A stretch of DNA of 64,000 bases from NCBI GenBank assembly GCA_013397075.1, contig VWZS01009934.1:2880305-2944304 (forward strand), written 5' to 3'. Below, in pieces: positions 1 to 10,314 of the stretch (positions are counted from its first letter, which is position 1; each line of letters starts with the position of its first letter). This DNA is from Rhabdornis inornatus (taxonomy: Eukaryota > Chordata > Aves > Passeriformes > Rhabdornithidae). The notes under the pieces were generated by a model. The model was not told the DNA's origin and did no database searches. It saw only the letters and a list, made by a program, of their open reading frames with translations. A program made the translations under genes and the position numbers.

Positions 1-1193
1 CATCAGAAGCCCGTGCTCTTTATTATTTATTAAATACCATAGTGTGTGCTTAGCACTTGTACAAACACAGAGAGAGACAATCCCCGCTTCACAAAATCAA
101 CCCCAGGAATAGCTTTGAAATCCTTAACCCCAGCTCACAGATCTCCCACTGAATCCATGTAGGTCACTTGCATTTTAACAGTTAAAAAACTTCCTCTTTT
201 TACGACTAAGCTTGGGTCCTAAGAAATTTAACTGACGGATGCTGGATGCTACAAAGGACTTCAGAATTAGGAACACTCTTCAAAATGATGCTGTAACCGA
301 GTAGCTTGAGTCACACTTTCAGAAGGATATCATACCCAGATTTTTCAAATCTGGCTGCCAAATGTTAGACATACCTAAGCAGCTCATTAAACTGCCTCCT
401 TTTCAGAAGTTTCTCTAGAAGAACACTGGCTTTCTGGAAAGATGAGTTATCTGTTTAAAGTGCCTAAAAATGAATTTACAAGCTGAACTTCCAAGTTTAA
501 GTACACTGACTTTTCTCACTAAAATCTTGCCTACTGTGCAGTTTCAGAGAGATGTCAGCCCAGGGTTAAACTGAAAGGCTGTCAAAGCAGGTAGTGTAGT
601 AACACCCAGAATTTTCGTGCTCTGCAGCGAAACAATTCTAGTTGGGCACAAGATCCGGTGCTGGCATACTTTGCTACCGAGAGCTTCCCAGATAACACCT
701 ACACGGCAAAAAAACTTTTCCCGGTAAGAGGAGTAATGCGGGCCTCGCAGGGTGTCTCGGCCAAACGCGCCGGAGTTCAGCAGCGCCAGCTCTTGCCCGG
801 AGGTGAGTGAAGAAACTTTACGTGAGGTGCCCGGACCAACTGCTCCATCCAAGCAGTCCCGGGCTGCAGCACAATCCGCGGCACACACTCGGGAGCGGGG
901 CGCTTTCCGCGCGGTTTTACCCACGCGGGCGGTGCCGCTCCCACGCGTGCTGCCGCTAACACGGGGGTCGGGCAGAGCCAGCGGGGCTCGAGCAGAGCCA
1001 GCGGGGGCTGCCCGCTCCCCATCCCCTCTCTCCCTGCCCGGCCTCTGCCCCGGGCAGGCAGGACCCAGCGCCCGCACCCACCCGCGCCCCTCCGCCCCGC
1101 CACAGAGGCTCCGGGTCCCCTCACACCCCGGCCGCTCTTTGGGGCACCCCGCGGGCCGAGACCCGCCGGCAGCCGCGCCGGCCCCGCACTCAC
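1..1193 (-). other. APCDD1: Start of APCDD1 intron 1
   Basis: Everything left of the donor at 1193 is intron 1 of APCDD1, transcribed leftward. Its first ~450 bases belong to the CpG island and the rest is ordinary AT-rich sequence. No further exon or recognisable repeat was seen in this part. Confidence 0.75.
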
Positions 1194-1545
1194 CGTGCAG
1201 CAGGAGGGCTGGGAACAGGTACCGCAGGAGGCTGCCGTACGGGGCGGACATCTCCCCGGCTCGCAGCACTCCTTGCCCGCTCCTGCGCTCCGGCCGCCGC
1301 GCCGCCCGCGCCTCAGCGCCGCCGCGGGCAGCCCACGGCCCGGCGCTGGGGGGCAGGNGCACGTGGCGGGCTGGGGATGGCGTGGGAGAGTCTGTACGGC
1401 TGCTCCGTTCTCCTGCGGTGCGGGCAGGGAGGTGCGGCTCCCGGGGCCGGAATCTTTCTCTTCCCTGGGGGTGCGAAGCGGGACTTTGCCGTCGCGACCG
1501 TAAGCTGAAGAGAAAGAAAGTTCGTGCGCGTCCTGTCTTCGAAAA
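735..1545. promoter_or_regulatory. CpG island over the APCDD1 promoter and exon 1
   Basis: From about 735 to 1545 the sequence becomes strongly GC-rich with dense CpG dinucleotides, in sharp contrast to the AT-rich remainder of the window. It covers the start of intron 1, exon 1 and the 5' UTR of APCDD1. Long open frames on both strands here (for example 752-1594 plus and 777-1709 minus) follow from low stop-codon frequency in GC-rich DNA and are not genes. Confidence 0.85.
1194..1251 (-). CDS. APCDD1: APCDD1 coding exon 1 (start codon to first splice donor)
   Basis: This is the first coding exon of APCDD1, whose product is a secreted or membrane-anchored glycoprotein that dampens Wnt and BMP signalling at the cell surface. 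The start codon is at 1251-1249. The frame gives a short polar N-terminus (MSAPYGS) and then the hydrophobic signal-peptide core LLRYLFPALLLH. As I remember it, the human protein has the same core with a slightly different N-terminus and then continues into exon 2. The exon ends after 58 coding bases (phase 1), immediately before a strong donor, CACG|GTGAGT, at 1193-1188. The start codon has G at -3. The reading frame stays open past the donor, but that part is intron. Only the signal peptide is present here; the mature domains lie left of the window. Exon 1 being short and ending inside the signal peptide fits the human gene structure as I recall it. Confidence 0.88.
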
Positions 1546-1562
1546 GAAACTTCTGTGTTGTT
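1252..1562 (-). other. APCDD1: Probable APCDD1 5' UTR
   Basis: This GC-rich sequence lies upstream of the APCDD1 start codon on the minus strand. The right limit is inferred by placing the transcription start about 30 bases downstream of the TATA box at 1593-1587, which gives a 5' UTR of roughly 310 bases. No splice sites within it were confirmed. One ambiguous base (n) is at 1358. Other start sites within the CpG island are possible. Confidence 0.5.
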
Positions 1563-1586
1563 ACTGCTTTTCGTGTAAATGCGGCG

Positions 1587-1593
1587 TTTTATA
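1587..1593 (-). promoter_or_regulatory. TATA box of the APCDD1 promoter
   Basis: The minus strand reads TATAAAA here, followed by a GC-rich stretch, about 340 bases upstream of the APCDD1 start codon at the edge of the CpG island. Position and orientation fit a core promoter with initiation near 1562. A CCAAT motif on the same strand lies at 1822-1818, farther upstream than usual, so its relevance is doubtful. Confidence 0.55.
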
Positions 1594-1737
1594 AGCTCAA
1601 AATGCGTGTCAAGGATGTCTTTGGTGCTGCGCTCTCCTGCACGCATTCCCCCATGTCTGTTGTTGATCAGTTTTGCTTTTTTCTTTAGTCTTAGGCCCTG
1701 GTCATGCAAACACGCATGGACTTAATGTACCTGTGGG

Positions 1738-1744
1738 TGACTCA
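1738..1744. promoter_or_regulatory. AP-1 consensus site (TGACTCA)
   Basis: A perfect AP-1 (Fos/Jun) recognition sequence about 145 bases upstream of the APCDD1 TATA box. It is the nearest of three such sites upstream of the promoter. The sequence match is certain; occupancy is not known. Confidence 0.4.
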
Positions 1745-2062
1745 TGCCTGAATTTAATCATGAGGTTTTTCATTTGTGATGTCTTCTAGATAGGGACATC
1801 ATATTTTCCAGTTTGTGATTGGTCTTGTGGGCTCAGCTGTAGGGCCCCATAGCAAAGAATGTGTAACAAATTGGAGGAAATGTTGAGAAAATCAACGTAA
1901 CTATGTTTTGAACAGCTTAACTGAGCTAAAGTGTTTACATGCTGAATGCTTAAAAAGAAATACAAACGATGTTGATTCCTTCCAAGTCCCTTGAGAGGGA
2001 AGAATAAACTTAATCTTCCTCACTTATATAGGGAGGAAACTGAGACAGAAGCACGTAAGGGG

Positions 2063-2069
2063 TGAGTCA
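2063..2069. promoter_or_regulatory. AP-1 consensus site (TGAGTCA)
   Basis: Second perfect AP-1 motif in the APCDD1 upstream flank, about 470 bases upstream of the TATA box. The motif match is direct; function is inferred from clustering. Confidence 0.35.
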
Positions 2070-2514
2070 GAGTCAGTGCTCCGGTGCCTTGGACTCCCAG
2101 GATTACGCTTGTGCCTTCAGACAAATGTCTTTCCAGCGGAAAGGATGGTTTCCGGAGCACTTGGTGGCGGTCTGTACAAGCCTGTAGTGATCAGATATCC
2201 TCTCAATGACCTGGGTAGACATGGACAGAGAAAAGCAACATCCTCCAAGAAACAGGTGTCTATGAACATTATCAAGTAATACTGGGTAAGACTGTAAAAA
2301 TGCCTTTACCCCACATTGATTGCTCATCATCTTCTCCTGTAGTTGCCACAGAGGTGTTAGTCAGGTGAGCGTGTGAAAGGAGGTGATTCATGCTGTAGAC
2401 GCAGTGCATTTGGAAAAAGTGTTGTGTATCCTGATCAAAATTCTGATTTTGCCACTTGTAGCAATCCTATAATAGCAGAGACACCCAAGTAGTTTTATCT
2501 GCAGGTTCAGTAAG

Positions 2515-2521
2515 TGAGTCA
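2515..2521. promoter_or_regulatory. AP-1 consensus site (TGAGTCA)
   Basis: Third perfect AP-1 motif of the upstream group, about 920 bases upstream of the APCDD1 TATA box. Function is inferred only. Confidence 0.35.
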
Positions 2522-4473
2522 GATACAGTGAGCAAGGAAAAACAACAATATCCACTCAAGATATGGTACAAGCATCTACATTTCTGAATCTTGAGTACCT
2601 GTGATGTACTTCAGATCTGCTGGTTGCTTCTCCTAAGACAAGTCCCTGTTGGGGTTATCAGTGGCATAACGCTGGGTGTGGAAATGGGTGTTAGAAGGAG
2701 AAGGGAAAGGTGATGTGTGTGGGAAAGCAGATTGCCCTGTTGTTGGTTGACCAGGTTGTTAGTAAGGGGTCCTGTGTGGTGGAAGAAGCCAACCTGAAGA
2801 GTCTCACGTGTTTGGCATGCACGTGGGTAATATGGCGTGTAGGAAGTCTCCTAACATAACTTCTGCTATTTACCTGAATATAAAAGGCAGGCCAGTGTCT
2901 GTGAACAGTAATGAAGGATTAGGAGTTTTGAATATAATTGTATAAAAGCAGCAACATTCAAAAGGAGAGGCTTCTTACAGGCACAACCTGTTTTACCATC
3001 CCCAGATCGAGCAACATAATAATTTGCAAAAAGATAAGGCAGAGAATTTCCTGCAAAAAATTATTTCTTTCAAAAGGCAGTCATCCCAGAAAGTCATGGT
3101 TTCTCCCCTGGGAAGTGACAGCCCCCCATGGCAGCATCACAAACAGCTTTTCGTAAGAGAAAAGGGCAATGCCTTTACTGCTGCAATGGACAATTAGTCT
3201 CTGCTTGTGATTTACTATCAGTGCAGCTTCAGATGTGGTAATGAAATAAAATGAAATCAGTACCCTGTGGGTTCAGATATGGGAACTTGCAAAAAACAGC
3301 ACTAACTATACTTTGTTTTTTCTTGTCTTTTTTTTTTCCCCTAATTTTTTTGTCATTTTAAGGCTATGTGTTTTATCAGCCCGACACATATTATTTTTCT
3401 TTAAATATACCCAGCCCTACTTGTTTCATTGAGATGTCCCTCTTCAAAATGTGCTGTAATGGGAAGCAGCAACAAATAACAGCTCTTTGCACTTTGATCT
3501 AGGCAGCATGTCACATCAGTACTCATTAAAAATGGCATTAACCAATGCAACCATGACTTTCTGAACTGGAGTTCCTGGGGTGTATACCTAATTTAGGTAT
3601 AGTGTAACATCATTCACAAAGTCATTTCTCGTGCATATTCTCAAAAATACCCTAGAGGTCAAAGCATTTCAAAAAGGAAGTCATCAGCAGAAGTTTGCAC
3701 AGAAAGGAGCTGTTTTGAAACAAAAAAAAACAAACCCCAAACCTGATGGGAAATGTACTTTATGGCTGAGGCCCTCTGCAAAAAGTATTAAAATAGGAGG
3801 AAAACTAACTTGTTGGACTTGTTGTGTGACACTTCAAAGATCTAGGCATATCAGCATGGCACTTGTCTAGGTAAGTGCTGACTGGTTGGCTGGCTGCCAA
3901 TGCCAATCTGGTGGTGAAAGATACTTAAAAGAGGGAGAGGATGGGAAAGAATAGAGGCAGCGAGTGTGTGGGACACTTTATGCTATGGAGAAGAATAGGA
4001 TGGGGCAGCACAGCTAGGGTTTGCTAATGGCTATATTATGTTTTAAAAAAGAAGGGACGTAAAGATTTATTGGAAAGGAGTGGAGTGACTAATTTGCAAA
4101 GAATCAAGCCTCTGTCAGATTTCTGTGAATTGCCAGTGGCAAATTAATCAAAATAAGTAGAGAGAAGTTTTTTTACACATCCAGCCTGGGTTAGAATTCA
4201 CAAGATGAGCCTGGAGCCTGTTTGATACAGAGAAATATTCACTATGTGGCTTCTTATTTTGTCTTCAGCTGCCTGAGGAAGAAGTTAATCTGTTTAATGA
4301 TGTGAAAAAAAAAAAGGTAATTGGTTTGTTTCTTCTTTCAGTCTGAACTGAAAATGCCATGGTTTATGTGGTATAGCAGAAAGAGGGTTTATCCATTACA
4401 TACTCCATTCGTTTTAAATATTTAGAATAAGGTGTTTAAGCTGCTGATTTTTTTTCTTATTCTTTGTTAAAAG

Positions 4474-4501
4474 AGTAATCGAAAGAAAGTAATCGAAAGA
4501 A
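4474..4501. repeat. Two perfect tandem copies of a 14-base unit
   Basis: The unit AGTAATCGAAAGAA occurs twice head to tail without mismatch, as expected from a recent local slippage or duplication event. No function is suggested. Confidence 0.85.
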
Positions 4502-5344
4502 CCTCTGGCAATATTTCCTAAATGTTTGGCTCCCAAATTGTGCAGACTAATTGACCTTCCCCTACCAGATATTTGATCGTCAGAGCAGCTACTGAAGCCA
4601 GTGGAACTTTATGATTGTTTTAAAGGATGCTGAATCTGGGTTTAGTTTTGTCAAACATGTACCTGTGGTAAGGCTGTCCTGTAAACTAAGGCTCTGAGGT
4701 GGAGCAGATTACCACAGAGGTCTATCCTTTATTGCTCTTCCTTGTTTAGGTAGATAACTAGTCTGATAAGTATGTTTTGGAAATGAATTTATTTTAGTCA
4801 TCTAAGACCCAATGCACATGTTGAAGTTCTGTTATCTAGAAACAAGCATAGAAAGTATAGAGCAAGCATAGTAAAATGAAGTTATTGTGGCCATTGTCGA
4901 TAGGCTCTTTTCTCTCACCTTTTTTTTCAGATACACAAAGAGATGTGCATGCACATAAAAACACAGAACTAATCTGCTAGAATAGACTTGATGGTTTCAC
5001 AAAAATGATGTTGGTTTTCTGAATAAGGTTTTTTTTTTTTTAAGTTTTTCTAGAATGGTTTAAGAAGCAGGTGGAAATAAAGATATAAAATTATGTAAAA
5101 GTAGACTCTGCAGAGCTTGGGCCATCCCAGACAAAAAAAAAAAAATCAAAGAAAGATGTAAAGAGCTCAAACATAGTCAATGGCTTTTCATAAAATAAGC
5201 TCTCTCCTTGTTCCCCCATGCACTTCTGGCATTTAAAATGTGGTTTTGATTTGACTATTCAGAGGCAAAGAGAAACTTCTCTGTGTAGAATTACTTTACT
5301 ACAACCACGAATTTCATGGTGCTGTTGCTGCAACCAGAGCTTGA

Positions 5345-5415
5345 GGGCCAGATCCAGCTCCCAGTGAGCTTGGCTGGGGTCTTGCCATTGACCAGAGTGA
5401 GGGATGAATCAGGCC
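5345..5415. repeat. Probable ancient interspersed repeat with complementary ends
   Basis: The stretch begins GGCCAGATCC and ends GAATCAGGCC, which are roughly inverted, and contains CTTGCCATTGAC in the middle. This resembles a family of old palindromic amniote repeats whose copies typically carry phrases of the type 'cattgacttcaatggg'. The assignment rests on memory of the pattern and the copy is well diverged. Confidence 0.4.
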
Positions 5416-7189
5416 TTGGGTGAGGATGTTGGAAACACCAGCTGGAACAGCCAGTTCTCGTATGTTAGTGACATTCATCTGGAAGCACAGCAAACAGAGA
5501 CCAAAGGTATTTCTTCACCCAGCATATGAGCAGCCATCCTAACCCTTTGCAGCACTGCCATCCATTCATGGCACTCAAATACCATGAAAATGGGTGTCGT
5601 AAAAATGTCTTCATAAATGTTGTTCAAACCTCCTTTTGTTTGCACAGTGGCTTTGTGATATTGTGACTTAAGGAAAAGAAAACCACCTCAAACATCTAAA
5701 CCAGCAGATTGAAAATCTGTTGCAATCTGGACAAAAAATGCCCTTCTTATATCTTCTTGCTCTGAAGAGATGTGCAATGGGTCAGAGAAATAATAATTTT
5801 GATTGCGCAAGACAGAAGAAAACTTCTGGAAAAATTTAAATGCATGTAGAGTATTGTTCATTACTGCTTATGTTTTGTCAGACTGAAATCGAACTTTAAT
5901 TTTGATTAATTTCTTAGAGAAAATGGAAATTCTGGCAATTTTTTGTAAACTATCTAGAGAAGGAGATTTCATTTCCAAACTGAAAAATGGAGTAATGTTA
6001 TCCAACAAGCTTGTGTTTAAAAGTCTCAAGTAGCATTTAATGCACCTGGGAGCTACTTTCTTAGTTTTTATTCTTCTTGTAGCCCTTTTGGGGCCAATGC
6101 TCCTCCAGGTTAATAACATCCTTTGGGAAATGGGATTTTCATCCCTTACAGAGCACTGCCCATGCTTCATTTCACTTGGCAAACTTTTGCAGCAGGGGAT
6201 GGACAAAGCGTAGGAAACTGAACCTGTTCCAGGCAGCCCTGTTAAAAATAGAGTTGTTCCCTAGCAAGGGGAGGAGGAAGCCCTCCTGCCCTCCTGACCA
6301 CATCTGAGCCAAGTGGCCAGCTGGACTGGGTGGAACTTGAGTGTTTCCTCAAGGGAGCAGGTGTGAAATTTTCTTTCATGGTTTTGTCCAGTGTTTGTGT
6401 TTGGTGATAGGTCTCTTGCAACGTGCCTTAGATACACAAATGGCCAAGCAGAAATTGAAAGTATGACCCTGTTTTACAGTGCCCCTGGGTTTTTGTAGCA
6501 GCTCTTTGGTCAGCTTGTATCCAGTCTCATTCTTGTGCTAAGCTTGGTTATTTCTCAGTGTGATGTTACAGCAGCCACTTTCAATCTTGATCTTGCATCA
6601 CAGGTCTGACAGTCCTGGTGTTCTGCAGATACCTCAAACATACCCATGCTGCAGGCAATTTTTCTTTGTTCATTACAAAGCTGACTTTTGTTCAAAGCAT
6701 TCACTGAATTTTAGACTCAGGCTCTCAAAACCACTCATATGTTCAAGCACAAGTGCATTTTATCAAAGTTCCTTCCCAAAGGAGGCTAACCAACACTTTC
6801 AGCAATGACATACTGAAGGTGTCAGTGTGGCCACCAAGGGCACAGTTGACTCCAAAGAAATGTAGAAGCATTCATTTTCCCAAGTAGTTTCTAAGTAGGG
6901 AGGGGGAAAAGAAGTAAGCAACAAGAAGTCTTGGAGAGTCATGATTTCTAGTCTTGGCAGCTGATGTGGAACAGAGGCCTGGGGCAAGCCTTTGCTCTGG
7001 TTTGATGTGCAAAGCCGGGGCAAGCCACTTGGTTTCTCAGGGCCTCAGTTTCCCTAACAGTGGGAAAAAAGTAACTAATCTGAATAACATAATGAACTAA
7101 GACGAATGTTTGTACAGTAAGAACTGTAACTTAGGGTGGGAGCTCACTTGCAGGTAGAATGGCATTAATATGGCTTTCAATAAGAAATA
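5416..7189. other. Intergenic, nothing recognisable
   Basis: Unique AT-rich sequence. The longest open frame is about 112 codons on the minus strand (5868-6206). It has no familiar motif or composition bias and is not called as a gene. Confidence 0.55.
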
Positions 7190-7395
7190 ACACAGAATGG
7201 TTGAAATTGGAAAGGACCTCTACTGTTCATCTGGTCCAGCTTCTCTGCTCAAGCAGGGACACCCAGAGCCAGTTGTCCAAGACCATGTCCAGATGGCTTT
7301 TGAATATCTCCAAAGTGGGAGACTCTATAAGCTATACAAAACGGCCTGTATATACAGTCTCAGGAATCAACTGCAGTAGGTTTTGAATTCCTTCC
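7190..7395 (-). mobile_element. CR1 LINE fragment, 3' end at left
   Basis: Starting at CACAGAATGGTTG, the plus strand carries the reverse complement of an avian CR1 3' end: the phrases 'ggaaaggacctct', 'atctggtccagc', 'ctgctcaagcagg' and 'tggcttttgaatatctcc' occur in the standard order. The element therefore lies on the minus strand and is 5'-truncated, as most CR1 copies are. Similarity fades after about 7345 and is weak to 7395. It is separated by about 650 bases from another CR1 in the same orientation and looks like an independent insertion. Confidence 0.8.
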
Positions 7396-8052
7396 ATAAT
7401 TTCCATCTATTTACCAATGTAAAATGCATGTTATATACATAGATTTTTATGGATTATGCATGTACATATACAGTATGTATATATGTATAAAATATGTCTA
7501 TTTTCTACATGTCTAAAGTCTTTGAAACATCTGGATAGTGCATTATCCATGCATATGTGCTTCAAGTCCATATGCAGCCAGCCAGCTTGCTGACTGCCTG
7601 AATTAAACTGCAGCCTTCCCAGACAATTGTCTGCAACTGTAAGGTGTTCTATAGGTTACCTAAAAGCTGCCAGATTCTGTAGAAAAACTCTATCTGCTAA
7701 GAAAATGTTACCAGCATCTTCTTGGAGAGAAGCTCCAAGTTTCTCAGAGCAATGGTTAAATTACAGTTTTAGGTAATAAAATGAGAAGAGAAGAGGGAAA
7801 GGCAAGGCACCAACTAGATGAATTCTGGATGATTTCTTTCCTCTCCTGTGTCTGTGCTTGGTACAAGAAGTAGGAAGATAACAGTCAGGGTTTTGTAGGA
7901 CAAGTCTGTGTTTTCTGTGTCTGATGCTATTTAGGGTATAAAAAATTGTGAGCGAGTAACTGCTCAGAGTAGCAGAGGGCTGCTCTGTCCCCTTTTGTGT
8001 CTTTGCCTGTCACAGGCAACTGTGCCAAGCAGTTGCATGGTCTCTGTCCAGA
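7396..8052. other. Intergenic, AT-rich with TA-dinucleotide patches
   Basis: Holds a TA-rich patch around 7430-7500 and otherwise unique sequence between two CR1 fragments. No gene seen. Confidence 0.55.
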
Positions 8053-8600
8053 GGATCACAGAATCAATTAGGTTGGAAAAGACCTCTGAGATCATTGAGT
8101 CCAAGTTTTGACCCATCGCTACCTTGTCAATTAGACCATGGCACCAAACTCCATGTCCAGTTGTTCCTTGAATACTTCCAGGGATGATGACTCTTGCCGC
8201 TCCCCATTCCAATGCTTAACAACCTTCTCCGTGAGGAAGGTCTTCCTGATGCTGGACCTGAAGCTTCTCTGGTGCAGGATGAGGCTGTGTATGTCCTCTT
8301 ATCCTGTTGCTGGTTGTCTGGGAGAAGAGGCTGATCCCCACCTGGCTACATCCTTTCAGATAATTGTAGAGAGAGATGTGGTCTTCCCTGAGTCTTATCT
8401 TCTCCTCACTCAAGAACTGCAGCTCTCTCAGGCTCTTCTTGTGGGACTTGCTCTCCAGACCCTTCACCATCTTCTCTGGAGGGCCACCAGCACCTCAATG
8501 TCTTTCTTGTATTGAAAGGCTTGGAACCAGATGCAAGACTTGAAGTGTGGCCTTATCAGTGCCAAGTACAGGGGAACAATCACTGCCCTGGTCATACCTC
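8053..8600 (-). mobile_element. 5'-truncated CR1 LINE with broken ORF2 3' end
   Basis: The left edge carries the CR1 3' terminus (GATCACAGAATC followed by 'ggttggaaaagacctctgag'). Reading the minus strand leftward, three frames in turn preserve the C-terminal part of CR1 ORF2. About 8583-8542 gives VIVPLYLALIRPHF and then YKKDIEVL; about 8470-8351 gives MVKGLE ... LYNYLKG; about 8270-8140 gives a stretch ending LEVFKEQLD. The frame changes show it is dead. The reverse-transcriptase core and everything upstream are missing, and similarity stops near 8600. Part of CR1-encoded ORF2 is present but no intact protein can be made. Confidence 0.88.
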
Positions 8601-10247
8601 CTCTCTCCTGGCTTTTATGTTTGGACAAAATTGCAATGATCTTGTGGCAAAGAGCACACAGAGCTACTTTCTCTTCCTGCAAGGGAAGGAATAACAGCTG
8701 AACAGAAGCCCTTTATCTCTATCCCATCCACTGTTTGTGGTCCTGGGAGCTCCAGCACCCCCTTCCCAGCCGTCCTTTCAGCCTCTCCCTTTGCACTGCT
8801 TCCTGGCCTTGCACCAGCAGGAATCATGGACCTGTGGAGGGTTATAAAACACACCTGGCAAAAGGGACATACTCACACCTGTGTTGCCTCATGTGGTGTG
8901 GGGCTGCGCATCTGGGATGCTCCAGGAGGGAAACAGAGAGCAAAGATGTGGACCATGGAGTGCGTAGCCGTGGTGTGCTGACCCTTGCACTGCTGTTTCT
9001 CTGTTGGACACATGTGTGCAAAAATAAACACCTCATGTGCAGGTGACCTGTGGAACGGTTTTTCCCATTGGAATAATTGCAGCTACTCCAATTATAACCA
9101 CATTTGTGTGTGACTTACTCCTGGCAGATAATTCAGTGATTGTAAAGCTATCAAGTTACTGAAAATATCCCCTTCAGCCCGCTCTTTAATTACTGAACTG
9201 TTTCCCATCACATTACAGGAAGAAAAAGTACATTTGGTAGTAATTGTCTGACAAGAAGGTGTCTGTACGCAGAGTTCTCTGCTCATCATGCAAGTGTGGT
9301 AGACTCCCTGAAATATTTTTAAAGGAGACTTTTACAGAGGTTGCCTCCATTGTGAATCAAGGGGCAGACAGCTGCTGCTGCTGCTGCTTTCACTTTCTGG
9401 TGTCTCCCAGATCTGGAGGAAGCTGATGTGGTCAAAGCGAGCAGCTGGTTGGTGAGTCTGCATTGATGCATGTCCTGGGAGTAGAATTTTCTTCTGAGCA
9501 GTGTTGTGTGTGAATGGAAGCAAGCTGCTTGTGATGAATGGAACTGTGTGGAAGGAAGAAGAAGGGGTGAAGTTCATATCCATATATGTGTTGTGGTTTC
9601 TCATTCTTCCATAGGGGGCACAGAGACACACTAGCAGTGAATGGAAGCTGACATTTCACTTGAAAAGTGTAAAACAAAATGTCTTGCTCTAGCTACTGAC
9701 TATTTTCATAATTATATATTATGAATATAGACAGTAACATGGCTACTGTTTTTTGGCAATGTCGTAAGGTCCGCATTCCTATGGGCTAACACCTGCAAGG
9801 AATATGGGAGGAGGGGAAGAGGAGTACAGATGGTTGGATGTAAAGGGCCCTCTGCAATGTGCTCCACTACTGTCAGGCTCTCTCTCTCTTGAACATTAAG
9901 ATTGGGAAACCAAGAACTCGAAAGAAGTGAATTTGATTGCTTACATGCTTTCTTTCATGGTCGGCCATTACCAAACTGTGGTTACTCATTTTGTTACTGG
10001 CTGACATGAGTCTGTAGCTGTTTATGAGCATCCCAAGCCTTATTTGACGTGCTTATGCTTGGTTTTGGGCATGTTAACAGTATAGAAGCTTGTTCTGAAG
10101 AGCTGTGCATTCCTTGTTCACTGGCAAAACGCCCTAGATATAAGCACTGGGAATGGTTCCTAGTGTGATAAGCAGGATAGTTCGCATCCCGGGAGCGAAG
10201 AGATGCATGGCAGTCCTTAAATAAAGGATGGCAATTAGCCTACATTT
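8601..10247. other. Intergenic; a TATAAAA/AATAAA pair but no supported gene
   Basis: Follows the CR1 fragment. It contains TATAAAA at 8843-8849 and AATAAA at 9023-9028 on the plus strand, a short CTG run near 9373-9387, and many short open frames without family resemblance. Composition is moderately GC-rich between 8720 and 9000. Confidence 0.45.
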
Positions 10248-10314
10248 TGCCAACACAGATGACCCACTGTGCTCCCTTTCAATCTTACCCATTCTGTGAT
10301 TCCATGATTCTTTG
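10248..10314 (+). mobile_element. Short CR1 3' end
   Basis: The plus strand reads 'gatgaccc ... ctccctttcaa ... cattctgtgattccatgattc', the layout of a CR1 3' terminus with its ATTCTRTG-type end repeats. Only about 65 bases are recognisable. Orientation is opposite to the two CR1 pieces to its left. Confidence 0.65.

Larger units (their letters stand above)
1600..5344. other. APCDD1 5' flank, no gene seen
   Basis: Unique AT-rich sequence upstream of APCDD1. It holds the three AP-1 motifs, homopolymer runs near 3329 and 5029, and a 14-base perfect tandem duplication at 4474. Open frames are all under 80 codons and look random. Confidence 0.6.

Noticed and set aside
544..1362. 272-codon minus-strand frame that contains the APCDD1 start
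   Set aside because: Only codons from 1251 to the donor at 1193 are APCDD1. The upstream part begins at a GTG rather than an ATG, and the downstream part is intron.
752..1594. 280-codon plus-strand frame opposite APCDD1 exon 1
   Set aside because: It lies in the CpG island, is rich in Ala, Pro, Arg and Ser, has no domain, and overlaps long frames on the other strand. This is the expected effect of few stop codons in GC-rich DNA.
777..1709. 310-codon minus-strand frame over the same island
   Set aside because: It is in a different frame from the APCDD1 signal peptide and runs through promoter, 5' UTR and intron sequence; it is composition-driven.
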